NCBI GenBank assembly: GCA_020638875.1
Contig: JACKHS010000012.1
Coordinates: 1 to 64,000 of the forward strand
Reading direction: 5' to 3'
DNA from: Planctomycetota bacterium
Lineage (GTDB): Bacteria; Planctomycetota; UBA1135; GCA-002686595
Length of the DNA: 64,000 nt
The translations under genes and the position numbers were made by a program. The notes below the pieces were generated by a model that saw nothing but the letters and a program-made list of their open reading frames with translations, was not told the DNA's origin and ran no database searches. Positions 35,006-43,500 of this stretch are shown piece after piece. Within the stretch, counting starts at the first letter, position 1; each line of letters opens with the position of its first letter.

Positions 35006-36463
35006 TCAGTCGACGGTGCGGTAGCGGCCGCCGCTCTCCTCGGCGAGCTTGCGCAGCCAGGGACGCTCGGTGCCGATCGAGAGGCAGTCGACGGTCGTGT
35101 GCCGCGTGCGGTTCCACTGCCGGACGATGCGGCGCATCGCGACGCGGTCCATCATCACGCTGAGCTGCGGGTCGCCGTCGGTGAGCAGCACGATCGTGTC
35201 GGCGCGCGGGTCGGCGAAGGCCGCGAAGAGCGCGGCGTAGACCTCGGTGCCCCACGAGAGGTCGAGGTACTCGACGTGCTTCTGCGCCTCGCGCACGTTG
35301 CGCGGCTTGGCGGGCACGAGCTCGCCCTTCCAGCTCCAGGCCGCCTTGCCGAAGTTCACCACGTCGAAGGCGCCGCTCTCGGGCAGCGCGCCGAGCGCGC
35401 GCGCCACTTCGCGCTTGGCGATCGCGATGCGCGTCTCGCCGCCCGCGCTCGCGGGCACCTTCATCGAGTCGCTCGTGTCCATCGCGAACACGAGGCGTTC
35501 GGCGTAGAGCGGCAGGCCGTAGAACGAGGTGCTCGTACCGCCCGGCGCGTCGTCGACGGGCGCGGTCGCCGCCGCGGCGGGCAGCGCGGCCGTCGCACCC
35601 TCCTCGCGCCACCAGCGCTGCCAGCGCTCGGGCTCCGTGCCGAGGTCCTTGCCGGTGAGCCGCACCAGCGCGCGCGAGACTCCGTAGCGCTCGCCGCGCT
35701 CGGCGCTCGCCAGGCGCGCGACGAGCAGGGCCACGGCCTCCTTCGCGCGCAGGCGCTCGAGCGACGCGACGGCCTTGCGCGCGACGCACGGGTCCTTGTC
35801 CTCCAGCGCGCGCTCCAGCACGCCGAAGGCCGCGGGCCCCGGCGCGCTCGCGCACAGCTCGACGGCGACGAGGCGTTCGACGGCGTCGCGCGAACGCCCC
35901 AGCGCGGTGAGCGCGCGCTCGCGCTCCGCGGGATCGACCTCGCGCTGGGCGCGCGCGAGCTTGCCCTCGTAGGCCACCGCCGGGTCCTTGGAGCGCGCGA
36001 GCTTGTCGAGCTGCTTGTCGTCGAGCGGCATGCCGTGCTCGACGAGGTGCAGGAGGGCGAGCGAGCGCTGATCGCGGCGCTCGAGCTCGAGCGCCAGCTC
36101 GACGAGCGCGCCGTCGGCGGCGGCGCCCAGGTCGCCCAGGCGCAGGCCCGCGTGCAGCGCGAGCTGCAGGTCGCGCCCGCGCGCGCAGTCGGCGAGGTAC
36201 GCGACCGCGCGCGCCTCGAGCCCGTCGACGCCGGCGAAGTGACGCAGCGCCTTGTAGCCGGTGCAGACCTTGTCCTTGTTCGGCAGCCCGTCGAGCGCGC
36301 GCTCGAGCGCTTCGAGCGCCTCCGCGCTCTGCAACGCACCCAGCTCCTCGAACAGCGCCGGGTCGACCTCGGCGCCGGCGGCGCGGATCGCGCCAAGGAG
36401 CTCGGCGGGCGTGCGCTCGGCGGGCGCCGCGAGGGACAGGCACAGGAGCAGGCCGGCGATCAT
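35006..36463 (-). CDS. Exported HEAT-repeat protein with C-terminal von Willebrand factor A domain
   Basis: 485 aa from the ATG at 36463. I prefer it to the ATG at 36472, because that one abuts a -10-like TACCTT at 36471-36476. A signal peptide (MIAGLLLCLSLAAPAE) is followed by about 280 residues of helical HEAT-like repeats (for example KDPCVARKAVASLERLRAKE). A vWFA domain spans about 318-485 with an intact MIDAS: DTSDSM near 329-334, a Thr in SWGTEVYAA, and LLTDGDPQL. MIDAS domains bind a metal and a partner protein. HEAT plus vWFA in one secreted protein is common in Planctomycetota. The partner is unknown. Confidence 0.84.
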   Translation of the reverse strand: MIAGLLLCLSLAAPAERTPAELLGAIRAAGAEVDPALFEELGALQSAEALEALERALDGLPNKDKVCTGYKALRHFAGVDGLEARAVAYLADCARGRDLQLALHAGLRLGDLGAAADGALVELALELERRDQRSLALLHLVEHGMPLDDKQLDKLARSKDPAVAYEGKLARAQREVDPAERERALTALGRSRDAVERLVAVELCASAPGPAAFGVLERALEDKDPCVARKAVASLERLRAKEAVALLVARLASAERGERYGVSRALVRLTGKDLGTEPERWQRWWREEGATAALPAAAATAPVDDAPGGTSTSFYGLPLYAERLVFAMDTSDSMKVPASAGGETRIAIAKREVARALGALPESGAFDVVNFGKAAWSWKGELVPAKPRNVREAQKHVEYLDLSWGTEVYAALFAAFADPRADTIVLLTDGDPQLSVMMDRVAMRRIVRQWNRTRHTTVDCLSIGTERPWLRKLAEESGGRYRTVD

Positions 36464-36470
36464 CGCGCCC

Positions 36471-36476
36471 AAGGTA
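36471..36476 (-). promoter_or_regulatory. Putative -10 box (TACCTT) for the HEAT-vWFA gene
   Basis: TACCTT on the minus strand ends 7 nt before the ATG at 36463 and supports that start. The promoter is divergent from that of the sulfatase 32 nt away. Confidence 0.4.
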
Positions 36477-36507
36477 GCGCGGGGCGGCGCCGCGTGGGCG
36501 TGCGGCG

Positions 36508-36513
36508 TAGGCT
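36508..36513 (+). promoter_or_regulatory. Putative -10 box (TAGGCT) for the sulfatase
   Basis: TAGGCT ends 6 nt before the sulfatase ATG. The same hexamer at the same distance precedes the ChaN-like gene at 53528. Confidence 0.45.
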
Positions 36514-36519
36514 CTCCGC

Positions 36520-37869
36520 ATGCGCCGCGCCCTCCTCCGCCTGCTGCCGCTCCTCGCCCCGCTCCTCGCCGCCTGCGCGGCGGCCCCCGCGGCCGACGCG
36601 CCGCCGCGCCGGCCCAACCTGATCGTGCTGTTCGCCGACGACGCGGGCTACGCGGACTTCGGCTTCCAGCCCGTGAACGAGCCCGACGTCGCGAGCCTCA
36701 CGCCGCGCATCGACTCGATCGCGCGCGACGGCGCGCGCTTCAGCGCGTTCTACGTCTCGGGCGCGGTCTGCTCGCCGTCGCGCGCGGGGCTGCTCACCGG
36801 CCGCTGGCAGGAGCGCTTCGGTCACGGCCGCAACCTCCCGCCCGGCTACATGGAGGGCGGACTCGCGCTCGACGAGACGACGCTCGCCGACCGCCTGCGC
36901 GCGGCGGGCTACACGACCGGACTCGTCGGCAAGTGGCACCTCGGCTATCCCGACGCCTACCACCCGCTCGAGCGCGGCTTCGACGCGTTCTACGGGCTGC
37001 TGCAGGGCTCGCGCAGCTACTACCCCATCGCGGCGCCGTCGCCGCACCGCGTGCTGCTCGACGGCCGCGCACCGACGCCCGAAGCGGGCTACGTCACCGA
37101 TCGCCTCGGCGCCGCGGCAGCGCGCTTCGTCGCGAAGCACGCGCACGACGAGCAGCCCTTCTTCCTGTTCGTGTCGTTCACCGCGCCGCACGGCCCGCTG
37201 CAACCGCGTGAGGCCGACCTCGCGTCGCCCGAGCTCGCGCGCATCCCGGGCGAGCGCCGGCGCAAGTACGCGGGCCTCGTGAAGGCGCTCGACGACAACG
37301 TCGGCGTCGTGCTCGACGCGCTCGAGCGCGCGGGCATCGCCGACGACACGCTGGTCGTGTTCACGAACGACAACGGCGGGCAGACGCAGACCGGCGCGAA
37401 GAACACGCCGCTGCACGGACGCAAGGGCACCGTCTGGGAGGGCGGCGTGCGCGTGCCGTGCGCGGTGCGCTGGCCGGGCGTCGTCGCGGCCGGTCGCGTG
37501 ATCGACGCGCCCGCGATCACGCTCGACCTCGCGCCGACCTTCTGCGCGCTCGCCGGCGCGCCCGCGCCGCCCGCTGCGGCGCTCGACGGCGTCGACCTCA
37601 CGCCGCTCCTGCGCGGCGCCGCGGCGGACCTCGGCGAGCGCACGTTCTACTGGCGCACCGACGGCGGCGCGGGCCCCGTCGGCGCGCGACGCGGGCGCTG
37701 GAAGCTCGTGTGGAACGACCGCGCGGCGGCGCCCGCGCTGTTCGACCTCGCCGCGGACGTCGGCGAGGCCCACGACCTCGCGCGCGAGCGCCCGGACGTC
37801 GTCGCCGAGCTGCGCGCCGCCGTCGCGGCCTGGGAGGCGCAGATGATCGAGCCGCGCTGGGGCGGCTGA
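36520..37869 (+). CDS. Formylglycine-dependent sulfatase, lipoprotein
   Basis: 449 aa. Hydrolyses sulfate esters, here probably on polysaccharides outside the cytoplasm. The lipobox LLAAC (about 15-19) follows an Arg-rich start, so it is lipid-anchored. Metal ligands appear as FADDAGYADFG (38-48). The active-site signature is VCSPSRAGLLTGR with Cys84 as the residue converted to formylglycine, which needs a sulfatase-modifying enzyme not in this window. GKWHLG near 141 and TNDNGG near 285 complete the arylsulfatase A pattern. The length is normal. The natural substrate cannot be read from sequence. Confidence 0.93.
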   Translation: MRRALLRLLPLLAPLLAACAAAPAADAPPRRPNLIVLFADDAGYADFGFQPVNEPDVASLTPRIDSIARDGARFSAFYVSGAVCSPSRAGLLTGRWQERFGHGRNLPPGYMEGGLALDETTLADRLRAAGYTTGLVGKWHLGYPDAYHPLERGFDAFYGLLQGSRSYYPIAAPSPHRVLLDGRAPTPEAGYVTDRLGAAAARFVAKHAHDEQPFFLFVSFTAPHGPLQPREADLASPELARIPGERRRKYAGLVKALDDNVGVVLDALERAGIADDTLVVFTNDNGGQTQTGAKNTPLHGRKGTVWEGGVRVPCAVRWPGVVAAGRVIDAPAITLDLAPTFCALAGAPAPPAAALDGVDLTPLLRGAAADLGERTFYWRTDGGAGPVGARRGRWKLVWNDRAAAPALFDLAADVGEAHDLARERPDVVAELRAAVAAWEAQMIEPRWGG

Positions 37870-37957
37870 CGCGGCGGCGGCGCGATCGCGGCCCGGGTGC
37901 TACAGTGCCGCCGCGCCGCCCGGCCTCGTGGGGAGCTCGCCGGCGCACGACGTCGCC

Positions 37958-39133
37958 ATGAGCCTCCGCGCCACCCTCGTCGCCGCGCTGTTCACCGCCT
38001 TCGCCGCCGCGCCGCTCGAGGCGCGCCAGGTGCAGAGCCTGGTCGCGCACTGGGACTTCTCGGAGACGAGCGGCCCGACGCTGCACGACCTCTCGGCCAA
38101 CGGTTACGACGCGACGACGCAGGGCGGCGTCGTGCTCGGACAGCCGGGCGCGAGCGCGTCGAGCGGCAACGCGGCGCTCTTCAGCGCGGCGGGCAACTGC
38201 TTCGCGACGTTCGCGGGGTACGCGCCGCTCTCCGACCTGCGCTCGGACCTCAGCGTCGCCGCGTGGGTGCGCGCCGACAGCGGCTGGGCCGGGCCGACGC
38301 CGCGGCGCATCTTCGGCGGCCAGTCCGCGGGCTGGAGCTGCGGCATCAACCCCAACGGCTTGCGCTTCACCACCGTGGGCGTGCTCGACTACGACCTGCC
38401 GCTGCCTTCCTCCTACCCCATCGGACAGTGGTTCCACGTCGCGTTCGTGTTCGACGCGGCCTTCGACGTGACCTACTACATCGACGGCGTCGCCGTCGGA
38501 CAGGTGACCGGCAGTCAGCAGGCCAACGTGAACGCGGGCAACTGGCTGCTCGGCTCGTGGAGCGGGAACATCGAGTTCTGGGACGGCGCGCTCGACGACG
38601 TGCAGGTCTACCAGGGCACGCTGACGCCCGCCGACGTCGCCTTCCTGCACGCCAACCCCGGCGCGACGGTCGCGCCCGGCGGCGGCGCGTACTACTGCGC
38701 GGGCGACGGCAGCGTGACGCCGTGCCCGTGCGGCAACAACGGCGCCGCGGGCGAGGGCTGCGCCAACTCGACCGGCCAGGGCGCGCGCGTGGCCTTGATC
38801 GGCACGGTCAGCGTGACCGGCGACGACCTCGTCTTCGCCGCGACGCAGCTCGTTCCCGCGCAGCCGGCGGTTCTGTTCGCCGCGCACAACGCGCTGCCGG
38901 CGCCCTACCTCGGCGACGGGTTGCGCTGCGCCGGCGGCGGCGCGGTGCGCCTCGGGCTGCGCATGACCGACGCGAGCGGCGCGGCGAGCTGGGGCCCGGG
39001 CCTCGCCGCGACGGCCGGCTGGCAGGCCGGCGACACGCGGCGCTTCCAGGTGTGGTACGCCGACGGGCTCGCGTCGCCGTGCGGCGGCGGCGCCAACCTC
39101 TCGGCCGCGGTCGAGCTCGTCTTCACGCTCTGA
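37958..39133 (+). CDS. Secreted LamG-domain protein with six-Cys C-terminal module
   Basis: 391 aa from the ATG at 37958; a GTG at 37928 would add ten residues before the signal peptide. Signal peptide MSLRATLVAALFTAFAAAPLEA. Residues about 25-235 form a LamG/concanavalin A-like fold (LVAHWDFSETSGPTLHDLS at the start, FHVAFVFDAAFDVTYYIDGV in the middle, FWDGALDDVQVYQGTLT near the end), usually binding sugars or proteins. The final 150 residues are the shared module (YYCAGDGS, CPCGN, GCANSTGQGA, GDGLRCAGGG, RRFQVWY, PCGGG, VELVFTL). This is the third kind of domain linked to that module in the window. TACAGT at 37901-37906 may be its -10. Confidence 0.83.
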   Translation: MSLRATLVAALFTAFAAAPLEARQVQSLVAHWDFSETSGPTLHDLSANGYDATTQGGVVLGQPGASASSGNAALFSAAGNCFATFAGYAPLSDLRSDLSVAAWVRADSGWAGPTPRRIFGGQSAGWSCGINPNGLRFTTVGVLDYDLPLPSSYPIGQWFHVAFVFDAAFDVTYYIDGVAVGQVTGSQQANVNAGNWLLGSWSGNIEFWDGALDDVQVYQGTLTPADVAFLHANPGATVAPGGGAYYCAGDGSVTPCPCGNNGAAGEGCANSTGQGARVALIGTVSVTGDDLVFAATQLVPAQPAVLFAAHNALPAPYLGDGLRCAGGGAVRLGLRMTDASGAASWGPGLAATAGWQAGDTRRFQVWYADGLASPCGGGANLSAAVELVFTL

Positions 39134-39145
39134 GCCGCGGGCGGC

Positions 39146-40555
39146 TCAGCCGTCGACCTCGCGCGCGCTGCAGTCGGCGCAGATGCCGTGCGTGACCTCG
39201 AAGTCGAGCTCCGACGGCAGGAACTGCGCGAGCGGGAGCCAGCGGCCGTCGCGCGTCGAGATGCGCAGGCACCACGCGCACGCGCGCACCTGCGCCTCGC
39301 CCGTGCGCAGCAGGTCGAGCGCGGGGTGCCCCGCGTCGAGCACGGCGCGGATCGTCGCCGAGAGCGTCGCGTGCGCGTCGACGAGGCGCCGGCGATAGTT
39401 GGCGAGCACCTCCCAGTCCTCGGGCGTCGCGGCGGAGAGCTCGGGCAGCTCGAGCGTGACCTGGTGCACCTCGGCGATGCGGCGCAGCGAGGCCGCGGCG
39501 GCGAGCTCGTAGGCGTGACGCGCGAGGTCGGGCGCGCCGAACTCCTCGCCGAGCACGCGCGCCAGGTCGCTGGCCTCCTCGATCAACGCGTCGCGGCGGA
39601 GCTGCACCGGGTACTCGTCGAGCAGTTCGCGCGCGCAGAGCAGCGCGGACGCGCGGTCGCCGACCTCGTCGAGCTCGTAGCGCATGCGCAGGCGCAACGC
39701 CTCCAGCCGCGCCGGGATCATCCAGTCGACCTCCGAGTGCGGCGCGGCGGCGCGGCGCTCCAGCGCCTCGAGCAGCTCGCGCCGGCGCGCGGGCTGCAGC
39801 GCGTACTCGAGGCTCAGGCGGTCGCCCTCGATCATGTAGCGCAGCTTGCCGCTGCGCGACGGGTCCATGCGCTCGGTGTGGTCGAGCGCGACGAGCGCGT
39901 GCGCGAGCGCGTCGGCCACCTCACCCTGCGCGGCCGCCAAGCGCGAGCGCCACAACCACGTCACGGCGAGCACGAGCGCGCCGTTGGTCTCCAGCTTCGC
40001 CGCGCGCGCCAACTCCGGCGGCTGCTCCAGCTCGCGCAAGGCGCGCTCGTACTCGCCGACGCGGAAGAGCACCATCCCGCGGCGGGCATGGCCGAGCCCC
40101 GCGAGCGCCGCCTCGCCGGTCTGCAGCGCGTGCGTGACGGCGCGGCCCGAGAGCACGAGGCTCTCGAAGTAGCGGCCGAGGAAGAAGTAGACGAGTGAGA
40201 GGTTGAGCAGCGCGATCAGCCACTCCGCGTCCTTCACGTCACGGCCCGCGTCGAGCGCCTCGCGCCAGTAGCGCCCGGCCTCCGGCGCGCGCCCGCCGTA
40301 CCACGCCATCGAGGCCAGCGCGTCCACGGCGCGCCGACGCGTCAGGCCGTCGAGCGTCGCGACGACGTGCAGCATCAGCGGGCGCAGCTCGGGCGCGAGC
40401 GTGTCCTTCGCCTCGCTCACGAGCCACGCCGCGCGCTCGGAGTCGGCGCACACGCGCTCGGGCGGCAGCGCTGCGTACGCGACCACCGCCGCGCGCCGAT
40501 CGCGCTCGCGCAGCGCGTCCGCGCGCCTCAACTCCGGGTCGTCGCTCGCCGTCAT
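39146..40555 (-). CDS. TPR-like protein with C-terminal CAWC/HGICxDC motif
   Basis: 469 aa from the ATG at 40555; the open frame upstream is not protein-like. No signal peptide. Residues about 60-400 are all-helical repeats of TPR type (ALLNLSLVYFFLGRYFESLVLSG, then RRGMVLFRVGEYERALREL). The last 45 residues read CAWCLRI, WLPLAQFLPSE, then THGICADC. From memory this C-terminal pattern (CAWCxxxR..W..LE.Y....SHGICPxC) ends many bacterial PAS and signalling proteins and has four Cys positioned like a metal site. Its fusion to a TPR array rather than a PAS domain is unusual. The role is likely protein-protein scaffolding in signalling, which is inference. Confidence 0.72.
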   Translation of the reverse strand: MTASDDPELRRADALRERDRRAAVVAYAALPPERVCADSERAAWLVSEAKDTLAPELRPLMLHVVATLDGLTRRRAVDALASMAWYGGRAPEAGRYWREALDAGRDVKDAEWLIALLNLSLVYFFLGRYFESLVLSGRAVTHALQTGEAALAGLGHARRGMVLFRVGEYERALRELEQPPELARAAKLETNGALVLAVTWLWRSRLAAAQGEVADALAHALVALDHTERMDPSRSGKLRYMIEGDRLSLEYALQPARRRELLEALERRAAAPHSEVDWMIPARLEALRLRMRYELDEVGDRASALLCARELLDEYPVQLRRDALIEEASDLARVLGEEFGAPDLARHAYELAAAASLRRIAEVHQVTLELPELSAATPEDWEVLANYRRRLVDAHATLSATIRAVLDAGHPALDLLRTGEAQVRACAWCLRISTRDGRWLPLAQFLPSELDFEVTHGICADCSAREVDG

Positions 40556-40817
40556 GCGCGTCGACGAAGGCGCCCGTCCGCGAGGGAGCGCGGAGAGCAC
40601 GCGGGGAGCGAGTCGCGCGACGCGACGGCCTCGTTGGATCGGGACGTGACCATGTGCAGGCGCCGCGGCGGGACTCGGGCGCCGCTCGGGAGCGGCTCGC
40701 GCGCGGACTGCGAGTCCTTCCTGTACCCGCCCGACGCGCGCCCGACAAGCGCCGACCCGCTTCCCGCCGTGCCGCGCCCGCGCTTGCGCCGCGCGGCGAC
40801 GCGCCGACAATGAGGAC

Positions 40818-41483
40818 ATGGAAGACCTGCTGGAGCTCGAACCGCACGAGGCGCGCGTGCTGGGCGTCCTGATCGAGAAGGAGCTGACCACGCCGGACCA
40901 GTACCCGCTCTCGCTCAACGGCCTCACCAACGGCTGCAACCAGAAGTCGAACCGCGAGCCGGTGATGGAGCTCTCCAACAGCGCCGTCTCGATGCTGCTC
41001 GACAAGCTCGTGATCCGCGGCCTGGTCGGGCGCGTCGCCAGCGCGGGCAGCCGCGTCGAGCACTACCGCCACAACGCGCGCGAGCGCCTGGATTGCCAGG
41101 TGCCGCAACTCGCGCTGTTGTGCGAGCTGCTCGTGCGCGGGCCGCAGAGCGCGAGTCAGCTGCGCAAGCGCATCGAGCGCATGGTGCAGCTCGACGCGCA
41201 GGAGGTCTTCGACAGCCACCTGTCGCAGTTGCAGAAGCGCGGCCTCGTGAAGCTCGTCCCGGCGGGCATGGGCTCGCGCGCGGAGCGCTACGCGCAGACG
41301 CTCAGCCCCGACGCGCACCCGCTCGACGGTCCTGCGGCCCCGGCGCCGGCCGCGCACGCGCCGCGCAGCGGCGACGCCTCCGCGCTCGAGGTACGCGTCG
41401 CCAAGCTCGAGGCGCAGCTCGCGCGCCTCGCGGCCGAGCTCGGCGTCGAGCTCGAGGCCGAGGACTCAGCTCCGGCCGAGTGA
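40818..41483 (+). CDS. YceH family protein (DUF480)
   Basis: 221 aa. Family of double winged-helix proteins of unknown function. The start MEDLLELEPHEARVLGVLIE and the blocks KELTTPDQYPLSLNGLTNGC, NQKSNREPVMELS and VEHYRHNARERL are diagnostic. The C-terminal extension (about 175-221) ends in a short coiled coil (ALEVRVAKLEAQLARLAAEL) as in many YceH proteins. Its end overlaps the end of the convergent xdhC gene by 18 nt. A GACAAT hexamer lies just upstream of the ATG, at 40804-40809. Confidence 0.93.
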   Translation: MEDLLELEPHEARVLGVLIEKELTTPDQYPLSLNGLTNGCNQKSNREPVMELSNSAVSMLLDKLVIRGLVGRVASAGSRVEHYRHNARERLDCQVPQLALLCELLVRGPQSASQLRKRIERMVQLDAQEVFDSHLSQLQKRGLVKLVPAGMGSRAERYAQTLSPDAHPLDGPAAPAPAAHAPRSGDASALEVRVAKLEAQLARLAAELGVELEAEDSAPAE

Positions 41484-42260
41484 GGCCATCACGTCGAGCA
41501 ACTCGGCCGCGACGGAGATCGCGATCGCGGCCGGCTCCTTCGACGACTTCGTCACGCCGATCGGGCAGCGCACCGAGCCGATCTGCGCGGGCGTGAAGCC
41601 GCGCGCGGCGAGGCGCCTCCGGAAGCGCGCCCACTTGCGCTCGGAGCCGATCAGCCCGACGTACGGGAAGCCGCCGCGCGCGAGCAACGCCTCGAGGATC
41701 GCGAGGTCGAGCGCGTGGTCGTGCGTCATCACGAGCACCAGCGCGTCCTGCGGCAGGCGCGCGACCTCGCCTTCGGGCGCGTCGATGCACGTGAGCGTCC
41801 ACGAGCGGCCCGCGGGCGGCGTCGGCACCAGCTCGGCCTCGTCGCGCGGGTCGACGAGCTCGAGCTCCGCGCCGAGGTAGCCGTGCAGCCCGGCGAGCGC
41901 CTGCGCCACGTGCCCCGCGCCGAAGACGACGACGCGCCGCGCGGTCCACGGGAAGACCTCGAAGAAGAGGGTCACGTGGCCGCCGCAGCACTGGCCCGCG
42001 GCCTCGGCCAGCGGGAACTCGGCGGACTCCGAGCGCGCGCGCCCGGTCGCGACGAGCTCGCTGGCGCGCACGATCGCGAGGTGCTCGAGCTTGCCGCCGC
42101 CGATCGTGCCCCACACCAGCTCGCCGCCGGCGACGACGAGCCGCGCGCCGACCTCGCGCGGCGTCGAGCCCTTCACCTCGGTCACGACCACGACCGCGCA
42201 CGGCGTCCCCGCCGCGCGCAGCTCCGCGAGGACCTCGAACCAGGCGCGCTCGGTGTGCAT
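41466..42260 (-). CDS. XdhC/CoxF-type molybdenum hydroxylase maturation protein
   Basis: 264 aa from the ATG at 42260; the upstream open frame is Arg-rich noise. XdhC-like proteins bind molybdenum cofactor and help sulfurate and insert it into xanthine dehydrogenase-type enzymes. The N-terminal XdhC domain shows VVVVTEVKGSTPREVGARLV and GTIGGGKLEHLAI. Cys residues lie in AGQCCGG. A Rossmann domain follows with VVVFGAGHVAQALAGL and LIGSERKWARFRRRL. The terminal CPIGV..S..PAAIAISVAAELL is typical. No hydroxylase subunit is nearby, so the client is unknown. Confidence 0.93.
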   Translation of the reverse strand: MHTERAWFEVLAELRAAGTPCAVVVVTEVKGSTPREVGARLVVAGGELVWGTIGGGKLEHLAIVRASELVATGRARSESAEFPLAEAAGQCCGGHVTLFFEVFPWTARRVVVFGAGHVAQALAGLHGYLGAELELVDPRDEAELVPTPPAGRSWTLTCIDAPEGEVARLPQDALVLVMTHDHALDLAILEALLARGGFPYVGLIGSERKWARFRRRLAARGFTPAQIGSVRCPIGVTKSSKEPAAIAISVAAELLDVMASLGRS

Positions 42261-42266
42261 GCGCAC

Positions 42267-42272
42267 AGGGTA
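42267..42272 (-). promoter_or_regulatory. Putative -10 box (TACCCT) for the xdhC-like gene
   Basis: TACCCT on the minus strand ends 6 nt before the ATG at 42260, mirroring the box before birA. Confidence 0.45.
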
Positions 42273-42295
42273 GCGGACGCGCGGGTGCAGCGGGC

Positions 42296-43408
42296 TCAGC
42301 GTCCGTCCGTCGACGCGCCGAGCGAGGCGTCGTCGGCGCGCGGGATCGCTGACACGGGCAGCGTCAGCTCGCCGCTCCAGCGCGCGTGCGCGCCCCACAG
42401 GCGCAGGGCGTCGCGGTCGGTGCCGCGCACGCGCAGGGAGTAGCTCGCCCCGAGCTCGGGGTCGTCGAGCGCCTCCTGCGGGAGCTCGGGCAGCTTCCAG
42501 CCGACCACCCGCCAGGGATCGGCGTGGCCGGGCGCGGCCAGGGCGAACCAGTCCTGAGCGTCGAGGTCGAGGCGCCACGTGCGCAACGACTCGTCACCGC
42601 GCAGGAGCTCGACCTCCAGCGCGAGGCCCACGCCCGCGAGCGCGGGGTGGCGCGCGACGTCGGGCTCGAAGCGCAGGTGCGGCCGGCCTTCGCCGATGAA
42701 GCGCAACGAGTCGCGCACCGCGTCCTCGAGCGCCGCGCTCGTCACCGGCGGCAGCGCCTCGTCCAGCGTCGCGACGACGTCGACCGGGAAGGTCATCGTG
42801 CCGAGGGCTCGAGTCCGCCCGGTGGCGAACGAGCGGCGCGGTCCGACGTCGGCCGTCAGGGTGCTGCACAGCCGCACCTCGAACTCGAGCACGTGGGAGC
42901 CGAGCGGGAGCTCGCCGAGCTCCTGGTAGCGCTCGAGCTGCCACTCGAGCTGCATCCCGTCGCCGCACATGCGCGTGCCGCAGATGCCGACCTGCGCGGT
43001 GCGCCATCCGGTCCACGTCGGCACGAGTTGCAGCTCGCACCCGTCGAGCCACGTCGCCTCGCGCAACGAGACGGCGAAGGGCACCCCCGCCACCCAGCGC
43101 GCGGGCACGTGCACGACGCCGGTGCGCACGAACAGGCGCCGCCACTGCGCGACGCTCGGCGCGAGGCCTTCGTCCAGCCGCCGCCGCAGCTCCTCCGCGT
43201 AGCGATCGCGCCGCACCTCGCCCGGACCGGCCTCGGCGTCCAGCACGAACTCGCGCCCGACGACGGGCACCCGCTCGATCAACGCGTCGAGCTCGAGCGC
43301 GGTCACGTCCTCGACGGACGCGGGCGGCGGCAGCACCGGATCCTCCGGGCTGCGGTACGGACCGCCGCCGTGGAGCGCGAGGAGCAGAGGCAGGGCGAGG
43401 AGGGACAT
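42296..43408 (-). CDS. Secreted protein of unknown function
   Basis: 370 aa. A short hydrophobic leader (MSLLALPLLLALHGGG) predicts export. The mature part has few cysteines (DGCELQL, GICGTRMCGDG, RLCSTL), possibly two disulfides, and looks beta-rich with strands such as HVPARWVAGVPFAVSLREA and SHVLEFEVRLC. No family is recognised. It is transcribed away from the radical SAM gene; the two share a 92-nt region holding TAnnnT boxes on both strands. Similar single-copy secreted unknowns occur around it. Confidence 0.68.
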   Translation of the reverse strand: MSLLALPLLLALHGGGPYRSPEDPVLPPPASVEDVTALELDALIERVPVVGREFVLDAEAGPGEVRRDRYAEELRRRLDEGLAPSVAQWRRLFVRTGVVHVPARWVAGVPFAVSLREATWLDGCELQLVPTWTGWRTAQVGICGTRMCGDGMQLEWQLERYQELGELPLGSHVLEFEVRLCSTLTADVGPRRSFATGRTRALGTMTFPVDVVATLDEALPPVTSAALEDAVRDSLRFIGEGRPHLRFEPDVARHPALAGVGLALEVELLRGDESLRTWRLDLDAQDWFALAAPGHADPWRVVGWKLPELPQEALDDPELGASYSLRVRGTDRDALRLWGAHARWSGELTLPVSAIPRADDASLGASTDGR

Positions 43409-43431
43409 GGCACGAGCGGAGTGGGCGCTCG

Positions 43432-43437
43432 ATCCTA
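43432..43437 (-). promoter_or_regulatory. Putative -10 box (TAGGAT) for the secreted unknown
   Basis: TAGGAT on the minus strand, 23 nt before the ATG at 43408. Confidence 0.35.
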
Positions 43438-43486
43438 GTGTCGGTTCCGCGTGTGGTCACGCCGACCGTCCGCCGCCGCGCGCGAG

Positions 43487-43492
43487 TAGACT
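43487..43492 (+). promoter_or_regulatory. Putative -10 box (TAGACT) for the radical SAM gene
   Basis: TAGACT ends 8 nt before the ATG at 43501. It is identical to the -10 of the tRNA-Val promoter in the same window. Confidence 0.5.
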
Positions 43493-43500
43493 CCGCCCCC

